From Acanthochromis polyacanthus (lineage: Eukaryota; Chordata; Actinopteri; Pomacentridae), in assembly GCF_021347895.1 (NCBI RefSeq), contig NC_067117.1:14603858-14667857 (forward strand): 64,000 bases of DNA. Direction: 5' to 3'. The notes under the pieces were generated by a model that searched no databases, was not told the DNA's origin, and saw only the letters and a program-made list of their open reading frames with translations. Position 1 is the stretch's first letter. Each line of letters begins with the position of its first letter. A program made the position numbers and the translations under genes. This document shows, in pieces, positions 55,250 to 64,000 of the stretch.

Positions 55250-58200
55250 CTAAACAGGAGGGAATTACTATATCCTCAACATTGAGCTGTCTGGCAATCA
55301 GCAGTAGACTGAGAAGAGTCTCAAATCAATGTCTCACAGGAACAGTTGCTGGTTTAATTGAAATGTCACATCGGTTGAAATTCATGCCCTGTATTATTAA
55401 GGTGTGACTACATATTATTATTGGCATTATCTGTTTTATTAGTCGTCATGATGAATAGTTCTCATTTGTAAGAGTTGTGAGCAGTTCCATTGAGAAGAAG
55501 CAGTGTGTGTTTAATAAGAAAAAGCGAAGAATTAGATGTAATTTGATGCAGAGGGATTTTGTTTCTTCCAGTTCCCAGCCTCTAAGTTGAGAACCCTTGC
55601 CAGAGGGCAAAGTATGGGCTCGAGATGCTTGTAAGGCTTGATTGAACTGCCAAGGACATTCCAGTAGGACACACAGAAGAAAATCTCTTCACATTAGTAC
55701 ACCTTAGAAACCAGAAAAGTTTGAATACATTTCTCCCGAGCTGTAGCCAGAACTGTATTTTTACTGATTATCCATCGCTGGCTTTTGTGCTCAGTGCAAT
55801 TCTTGCTTCTATAAGGGATTTGATTCTTAAGCCTTACATTGATCTGCTTATATTGGGAGCCTGCTGTGCTCAGGAGTTCTCTGTCAGTGGATTGGGATTT
55901 GGACTTCCTCGGTGCTGTGGCATGTGACAGAGTCAGCAGTACAATATCCACCATGGTGGCCACACACTGCGTGAGTTGTACTTTCAACTGAATGAATGCA
56001 TTCGCCCCCATGATGCACTCTCTTCCCCCACTTCCATCCCCATGTGATGAGGAGGAAACAGGAGAGGGAGACGGGCAGCAGATGCCAGGAGAGAGTGGTA
56101 CTTTGTTTTGGGCCACATGATTGTAGAGAAGACAGAGCTGGTATTGAAGAGTGTGGTGATAAGGAGGAACCGTCTGGACGGAAGGCCGGTTTCTGTCCCA
56201 TTGTTCTGACTTGTGTACACTTTCCTTATGTGTGCAGCGTCCTTGGCTCTGTTAGTTTTGTTCTCAAGTTCAGTCCCTGGACAGTCTGCTTTTGGTACCA
56301 GGGTGCAACTTACCCACAGGTGGAAGAGACAGAAAGTGATATGTTCCCCTTTTATTTGTATTTATAGCCTGTTTTAGTCTTTAACTTCAACCTTTATTTG
56401 ATAAAGCGCAAAAAGAAAATGCTTTTAACTGTGATTCTTTAATCAGTTTACGAGTATTTTAGAAATTTGGTTCAATTACAGATCATATCCAGTAAAATCA
56501 CAGAAAAATAGTATTATTTTACATGTTTCCATTGAAAAAAGGTAAATAATCTGTATTTTTTACAAATGGTAATTCATTCTTTACATTTGAGCATGAAATT
56601 ATACTCTCTTTTAAAATTGTATTTAAATCAGCAAAAAATATTAATGTTTAACAGATAGTTCTTTTTATCTGAAAGGAAAAATATATTCTATTAAGAATAA
56701 AAAAAAAGCACGATGAATCTTTGTTTAACTGTGATTTTACAGATTTCCACTGTTTTGTTAAAATACGGATAGTGTCTAGTAAAATATTTAATGTTAATCA
56801 TTAAAAGTTGACATTTGACAGTACCAATAAAAACAGGCCCAAAATGTAAATACAGTCTATGTAAAAAAAAAACATGCATTTTTTAAATAGGAATTTGTTC
56901 TTTTACAATGTGTGACCATAAAGTTACACGGTTTTACTCTATTTAAAGCAGCTAAACATCTTTGTGTTATTTTATAGTTTTTTGCTGTTATTTTTACTGT
57001 TTTTATAGCTTTCAAACATTGCAGTATTCCACTGCTTTTAATCATGTAACATTTTGTGATTTTTCTAATGTTGCTTAGATAAAGCAAGACATTTCAAGAT
57101 ATTGCCTGAGGATAATGAGATGGCCATTTTTCATTCTTTTCAGATTTTACAGGCCAAACAGTTAATTGAGAAAAAAGTTCAAATGAAAACAATTGTTAGC
57201 TGCAGCACTATAAACAAGTTCAAAGTAACATTTTCCTTATATGTCCAAAGTATTGTAAGATTGATTTGATTTGATTTTGGTTAGGAAACAAGTGAGACAG
57301 GTTTGACATTTACACGAAGTTTAAAGAAATAGTAGGATTTCTGTATTTATCATGTTCTAAACACTCCAAACACAGAGTCCATAAAAACTGGTTAAACATG
57401 ATTTTTACAATATTTTGAATGTGCAGATCAGAAGTAGGAAAGTGGATTACAGTGCAAGAGTCAGTAGTTTGGGATTTGTTCTCATGAGAGACAGGCCGAT
57501 GTATCGCATTTATACACCATGTATGTCATGTGTATATGTCCCCTGATACATAATAGAGAAGTTGAATTTTTAAAAAAGGCAGAAGATATCCTTTGAGTAA
57601 GAGTCACCACGTTTTTATTGTTTACAAATTGTAGTTGCCGTTTAAATCCAGTGCAGTTTCTGTGGATCCAGACTGACTGCAGTTGGTGTTGTCCGTGAGA
57701 GATTGAATTAAAAAGTGATATTTAGTGTTCATGAAAAGGTGCATTAGTTAATGTTTTGCTTTTTAAAAGACAGAAAATCATGAAATTCATCATCAAATCA
57801 TCCAATTATTTGGTATACATTTTTTAAATCTTTAATTTCAACCTTCCAGATTTAACTTTAATTCTAATAGCATCTCGACTTATTACAAATTAAAGCCTTT
57901 CCTGTTGATATCTTAATGAATTGCCCTTGTTGTGCCACATTACCACCATGTGTTCAACTAAGTAGAATATGCTAACCTACCTACACTAATGAACTAAACA
58001 CGGGCTCTTTCTTTTAGACATGGCTGCATGTTTGAAGGCTACACAAACATCATACAGCCATACTGGTTTGTTTAGATCCTCATGGGTGACCCAAAAGAAA
58101 GGAAAATGTTTCTGTTTTAATTTGTTAGTTTTTCTATTTTGAAGATAATTATCTTGACTAGTGACTGTCAGCCCTGGTCTTTGTTAGTTTCACTGTCCAA

Positions 58201-59460
58201 TATGCAAGCTATTACAAAGCTGAACTTTCATTGATAGATATATAATTAATGACAGGTTTCTAATTAAAATATCATGGTAGATGGTTATCATTGCCTCAGT
58301 GAATCACACAGCAGGCGAATTTGTTGAAGTGTTTGTGACCTTCATCTTCAGTAGGATGCCACCTGCACAAATCAGCAGCCTTATGTGATCAGCTGTCAAA
58401 CTTTTTGTAATTTAAATTCATGAAGTTGTATGAAAAATGTAGAAGAGAGGGCTAACTGTGTCTGCTCTGACATGACTAGCAAGCTTCTCAGCTGACAGCG
58501 AGCTCACTGCTGTACACTTGTAGTGCTTTAGCAGCCTCACAGGGCAAATCAGATTTTGTTTGGAGGATAACATTATCACAGCGGCGTTAAGTTATTGTCC
58601 AAGCCAGCACTCATCATCCTCACTCTCTCATATGGATAAAAGAGTGGGAGACATGTGATGTGTCAAAGAAAATAAGAAATACATCACTTGCATCCCTTCC
58701 AGTAAGTTGCTTAAATCTGATAATCTGGCTCAGACACTAATTCATCTCTTTATCAGCACATTCCATAAATTCATTCATTCCTCTGTAGCTACCTTCTTGC
58801 CTCTGACTCATTAGTCCCCTGCAACCATCATGTGTACAAAATGTCACAGTGTCGGACAATGTTCTTTTGTAATTGCATCTGTATGACCTGAGGCAGTGCA
58901 ATGAGGGAAAATGTGCACAAGCCTATTTATTTTCAGACAATCTGACATCTTATAATAAAGGCCTTTTTTATATAATATGTTATACACTGTGCTTATTAAC
59001 AGCTCCTTTGCAGTTTTGGCTGTTAAAGCAGCAGAACGTCGCTGTGTTTTCCACTGAGGTGATGAAAGCAGGGAGCCACCGAGCCGAGATCACAGCGAAC
59101 ATTTTGTTCTACATCACAGATTGTTGTTGAAACAGATGCGAGACAGCACAGAAACTTATTAACCTGTCAAAGATTTGAAGTGTCTGCCTCATCACCTCTA
59201 CAGCAGCATGGCTCTCAGCATCCTCTTGGATTTCTATGTGGAAGTGAAGCTGGGAACTGTTACATCCTCTGCTAGTCATGTGGTTGGTATTGGACTTTGT
59301 ACAGCCTCTGTGTGCAGAGGTGGCTTGTGGAGGCTGTATTGATCACAGCTGGCTGAAGACTGAGCTCCAGATACCACCTGGCAGTCATCAGGGGTGATTA
59401 GCTCAGAGTTCTAGATTTGCTCTCTCCTCCCACAAGATCCCAACCATCACCTGGGTATAA
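55250..59460. other. Gene-poor tract
   Basis: The part at 56440-57060 is very AT-rich with recurring GTAAAAT, TTTTACA and CTGTAAAA words like those in the fancd2 intron repeat, possibly a related degraded MITE family. The remainder is unique-looking. No exon recognised. Confidence 0.4.
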
Positions 59461-59469
59461 ATCTGCAAC

Positions 59470-60040
59470 CAACTCTTAGTAAGGGGCGGCTGGGATTTAA
59501 CGTGACCAGTTCGCCCCGGTGACTCTTGTTTTTGTGTGTTTTGTGTGTGTTATGTAGGTTCCATAGCCACTAAAGGGTGCTTACCCGGATTATAGCATCT
59601 GTTAACGGCTGCTATTTAGGTGAGGAGCTACCAGTTTGGGTGAAGACTGTGACTCCTGTTAGCAGCCCGTTAAATTTCTGATAAGGTACTTGTGATTTGA
59701 GTCTTCGCGTGATGTGTCTTGTAAAGAAATGAGCGTTTTGAGGCACCGATTTTATTTAGTTAATTATGTACTCTTGGCACTCATTTTTATTAGCTTCTGT
59801 TGTTTGTGGTGGGTGTTGATACTATGTTTAAGTTTGGCTAAGGAGTTGAGTTTTGTTGTCTTTGTTTAGATAGTTTAAAAACTCTGTTAACCTTTGTTTG
59901 GTTTCTTTTTGTTCTTTGATTTAGCAACATCTACCAGCCCTGTTTTCCTTTGTTTGATCATTTTTATGTTAAATTTGTCACTGAGCAATAAATTGCTGAA
60001 CCTAAACCAATGACAACTGGTTATTTTTGTTACACCGGAC
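59470..60040 (+). repeat. Possible solo LTR or retroelement remnant
   Basis: The tract is CpG-containing at its left end, becomes T/G-rich, and closes with GAGCAATAAATTGCTGAACC (AATAAA at 59986-59991) and TTTTTGTTACA. That arrangement resembles the polyadenylation end of a gypsy-type LTR. Clean target duplications and a matching 5' boundary were not found, so this is a weak call. Confidence 0.25.
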
Positions 60041-60049
60041 CAGCTGGCC

Positions 60050-61325
60050 TTAGTGGTTGAGCTGTAAACGATGATCCTTTCTGAAATTGTCAGTCATCTC
60101 TGATATCACTCCACAATGCTGTCCTTTTCCTGATTGTTTACAATTGTATTCTGCATTTGTATGACACTAAAAATGAAACATCTTAGAGCCGCAGTTGGAC
60201 TGGCAGTGATGGCAAATACAGATGTGTTTAATGGAGGATTGTACAGATAAGAACATCTGCATGATTACAGAATCTGCAGATTTCATAACCTTCACACACA
60301 TTGTAAGGGTGACATTTAAATCGACATTTTTACACCTTCAAAAGGGAAAAGTACAAGTTTGCACTAGACCCTGCTCTGTATCAGAAAGGACAAGATCAAA
60401 CAACACGATTCGAAACAAAGACGAAGAGAAGTAATAGTGAAAGAGCAATGAATTTACAACTTTATTACATAAACAGATAGAGGTTTGTTGTGTACATTTA
60501 AGTTTACAGTTATATTTGGATTTAAATGGGACATCAATCATGTGGACAGCTGCTGGCTGTCAGAAAACCTCCACTTATAGTGTCATCTGTTTTTGATGGG
60601 ATGCATTTTGTGTGCTTGTGAGTGTTTCAGTGTCATTGCATCTCTTTTTCATTTCCTTGTAAGGTTGTTTCACGACTCCAGTTGCTTCAGTAAGAAAAAA
60701 CCCATCTCTTCCTGTGTAATTAACAACTTGCTCTCATTTAGTGACTCGAATGCTAATTACATTCAAAGCACAGACTCAAGAAAGACTCAGGCTGCAGATT
60801 TTTATGTGTAAAATATGACACTTCATATTGTGTTGCTTTAGTTTTACATCTCACGGCTCCCCTCTTATTTTATGTCACAGGGCTTTTTATGTGTAAACCC
60901 TTAAATCATGGACCGTACATAAAGATGGACGACATGACAGCTCTCAACAAGTGACGCCAAGATATATCAAAAATGGGCAGCTGTCATTCTGAGCTTCTGG
61001 CATCATTTCCAACCAGAGTCTGTGCAACACTGCAGCCAATCTGGAGGGAAAAAGCAGCTGATATGTAGCTGGTTTGGGTGTAACAGACGGTAGCCGATCC
61101 GAGATCCCCACCCGTTGGTGCAGCATGCGTGTAAATCATGGATTAATTGTAAAGTTTAACCATCACAGTGTGAAATACAGTTTTAATGCCATAGCTGTTA
61201 GGAGAGTAAATTCTTCCGCCAATGATCAAGTCTTTTCTTGCAGGTTTAAAGGAAATGATGTGGCTTTGCACCAGAATTAGGAGTTTTTGTATTGTCCTTC
61301 TTATAGACAAACCAACAACGATTAA
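60050..61325. other. Gene-poor tract
   Basis: A segment at about 60905-61130 (ATGGACCGTACATAAAGATGG, GCTTCTGGCATCATTTCCAA) resembles a short dispersed fish repeat by memory. No gene was recognised in the rest. Confidence 0.35.
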
Positions 61326-61329
61326 GACA

Positions 61330-61748
61330 TACTCTACAGACCAAAAGTTTGGAAGTGAGATCGGATTTGTACAAAAAAAATATCATAATTTCATTGGTAT
61401 ACTTTGAAACAAAATAAAACTGAACAATCAGGTATTTGTATCTGTACTCTTGTTTCTTTACTCAGCTGTTTCTTTCGAGCCCTTTCTGTGGTTGTTATAG
61501 AGATATGGACACTGTTGAGGTTTAGTGGAATTTTCGTATGCAGACTCTCAAAAGCTACAGAGCTAAAGTAAAAATTTTTTTTACTTTTGCACTGAAGTCG
61601 TGACTCTGCAAATCTTCTCAACTGATCATGCAGTACATACACCCCAAAATCCATAGAATTTATAATGTATTTTGTTATGTTACCTTTTTAAGAAAGACAT
61701 TGTGAACAGAAACTTGAAATTGCTTCCAAATGTTTGGCGTGTAGTGTA
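61330..61748. mobile_element. Tc1-like MITE, 419 bp
   Basis: The left end reads TACTCTACAGACCAAAAGTTTG and the right end, read inward, TACACTACACGCCAAACATTTG. Both continue GAAG and are bounded by TA. The CAAAAGTTTGG core is the hallmark of teleost Tc1-like termini. There is no transposase, so it is a short non-autonomous copy. The ends have diverged, suggesting an old insertion. Confidence 0.75.
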
Positions 61749-61749
61749 C

Positions 61750-64000
61750 CTCCTCTTCTCATGTCATTTTTTAGCTGATCTAATAAATGATCTGATACTT
61801 GGTTTCGAAAACCAAGATGCAACACAGACTTTCAGTTTTGTGGCACGCTACGTTCACTCTTACTAGCTAAGTAAATGACATCTATCAGTTGCTAATCATT
61901 TTTATTGAAGTGTTAAGTGGACGTCCATGCCGTCTGGGCTATATGAGGTTCAAGCGTTATGTGCTCCGTGTGCTCATGTTTGGACTGGACTGGAGCTCTT
62001 GTCACTACTGCACAGACTCTGCAGCATCCTCAGACTCAACCCTGAAGCCGTTTGTATTTAACAGCCGTCTTGCCTGCGTTGCTTTCAAGCTTATTGAGCA
62101 CCACTTCTACTGTCCTGTCCTGTCCGTGGGGTGCCCCGAGTAAGAGTTGAGCGAGAGTGACAGGAAGTGTTGTGTGATTCTATAAATAAATCCCATTTTC
62201 AGTGAGTCACCAGGCGGCTGCTCCCATGCAGGCACATTACAGGACAGTTCACGCTGCCTCATGCCTCACTCTTTCCTGAGTCCTGCCTAACCTTGCTGTG
62301 CTGACGCTGTTCATCCCAGAGGTGCAGCCAGGAGATGAAACAGCAGACAATGCTGACTTCAGAAGGCATCCTAAAAAAGTTTAGGGGAAAAAGGGAAAAC
62401 AAGAGCTGTCTTAAAATGGATTCACCTGTTGAGATTTAATCTAATGCGTCCTGTTAACATGCAGGGCAGAGTTTGAGGTGTTTGGTTGAGTAAACTTTCC
62501 ATTTCAGGTCAGGTTAAGTTAAGGTTTGGTTATTTTGAAATTGGTTTGTAGTGGATGAAATAAAGTAAAATGTAGTTTTAGGCTCAGGTTACTGTTAGAT
62601 TCAGTAACGTGAGATTTTAAATGTCGTAAATGTTTGTGTCTTTAAGGGCTGTTCAGACTTTTATGCTCGTGATGGGATTTATGTGTCATTCTACCCTGAT
62701 GTGGATTCTCTTCACTGTTTCATCAACTTTTTAATGTGATGAAATTCCAGCATTTGAGCAGCTCAGTCTGATCTGACAGTGTGACGTGAGCGGAAATATT
62801 AAAGGAACGTGTTAAGCCAACAAAACTGTCATCCAGTTATTAACAGATTTTAGGCCCGTTTCATTAGAGCTGGGTGTGGAGCAGTGAAAACCAAATTACC
62901 AAGCTGGTGAGACTGAACAACCTCTGAACAACCTGAGCCGAGATTTTATGTATAATTTGGCAAAATTTGGACATAAGAGTGACTAAATACACTGTAAAAA
63001 TAACAATAATTTTCTAGAATGTTTTATTTTTATTATATTATTACTGTAAGATTTCATCCGTAATGTAATACAACATTACAAACACTTAGGATGACCATTT
63101 CATTTTAATGTTTTGAGTATTTTTTTCGTGCAGAAACTGTTCCAATGCTTTTGTAAATGAATTTCACAAATATTTCCTTTTTAATTAATAGATGAAACTA
63201 TTAAATTCAAGGTTAATAATGTAAATATATTTCCAAAATTACACACAATTAGTGACACTTAATAGAAGAAAGCATTGTTTGTGTGATTTTACTTAGATTT
63301 GTTTGCTAAATGAGAAATGTCTTGTTTAATTACAAAAGTTTCCACAACAAAACAATTGAATGCATGAGTTTTCATCAGTGGATAATATGAATGAGCACTG
63401 GTAATCTGTCAAAAATACAGTTTTCATCAGTTTATGTCATTTTTCATTCTATCTATTCATGTAATGTAATTGTTGGTACACATGTAAACATCTATTAAAT
63501 ATTAAAATGAAAAAAATCCACATGATCAAATGTAAAAGTACGGATAGAAAACGTAGTTTAATTGTGGAATTTTTATAAGATGGTTACTTTCCATTGTTTC
63601 TGTCAATTTAGTTTGGTGCCCTAGCTTTTTTATCAGTTTTTTAACAGTGTATGTAAACAATTGTGAGTGCAGTGAAACAACGTGTTCATGATGATTCACA
63701 CATCCGTTCGTATATGTTGTATAATGTCGTACACTATGTTGTCAGTGGAGCCTGGAGGGCAGGCTATTTTTACCTCCTTTGAACCTATAGAATAATCATG
63801 ATTAAAGACACCGTCTGAAACACTTGCTGTGAGATAATCCCTCCCACCTCTCAGCGGATATTTAGACACACGCTGAGACCGGAGCCTGCATCATATTATA
63901 GCCTCTGACGTGTGTGTGTCACAGCAGCTTATAGGAATCCTGGAGATGAGGAGCATCTCAGAAGCTGACATACAAATCTCGTCAGAAGTTAATCTCCGAT
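61750..64000. other. Gene-poor right end of window
   Basis: Contains AT-rich DNA at 62990-63650 with CACTGTAAAAATAAC and TTTTTTAACAGTGTA at its two sides, a pattern suggestive of an old MITE. A candidate acceptor near 63924 opens a short frame to the edge, but I do not recognise it as an exon. Confidence 0.35.

Noticed and set aside
55694..56116. 140-codon minus-strand open frame
   Set aside because: No recognisable domain, no splice context and ordinary spacer composition; length alone is not enough in 64 kb.
63924..64000. Coding exon entering the right edge (acceptor near 63924, ATG at 63946)
   Set aside because: The acceptor is plausible and the frame stays open to the edge, but 18 codons of unknown sequence are well within chance.

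Overview
This window comes from a vertebrate, and almost certainly a percomorph-type teleost fish. The genes are split by GT-AG introns of about 80 to 2000 bp, and each protein aligns exon by exon with a well-known vertebrate family. The spacers carry repeat types typical of fish, including Tc1-like termini, L2/CR1-like LINE pieces, foldback elements and microsatellites. There are no prokaryotic operons, CRISPR arrays or viral genes.

Layout, left to right. (1) 1-6200, minus: the 5' part of fancd2, with 15 coding exons, running off the left edge. (2) 8462-9572, plus: gpx1, a two-exon selenoprotein with an in-frame UGA (Sec) and a SECIS element in its 3' UTR. (3) 12474-23420, minus: usp4, 22 coding exons, complete from start to stop except for a one-base deficit in exon 11. 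(4) 25039-27705, minus: emc3, 8 coding exons, 261 aa. (5) 31680-40840, plus: rbm5, 24 coding exons, 834 aa. (6) 40850-64000: a 23 kb gene-poor tract with two decayed LINE copies, a foldback AT-rich element, a 547-bp inverted-repeat transposon carrying a RecQ-like helicase fragment, a Tc1-like MITE, and a CpG-rich promoter-like block at 51.5-52.3 kb that may start a gene lying beyond the right edge.

How the genes fit together: fancd2 (interstrand crosslink repair), gpx1 (peroxide detoxification), usp4 (deubiquitinase linked to splicing and signalling), emc3 (membrane-protein insertase) and rbm5 (alternative splicing) are housekeeping genes, not one pathway. From memory, GPX1, USP4 and RBM5 lie in human 3p21.31, while FANCD2 and EMC3 lie in 3p25.3, so the window interleaves two human 3p segments. 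The four promoters of fancd2, usp4, emc3 and rbm5 share clusters of GCTAGC/GCTAACG words that the gpx1 promoter lacks.

Main points to check: the usp4 frameshift, three non-canonical GC-AG introns among 66 coding introns, the RecQ-bearing mobile element with a perfect 9-bp target duplication, and the orphan CpG promoter. Exon boundaries were read by eye from splice signals, phase bookkeeping and remembered family sequences. No alignment was run.
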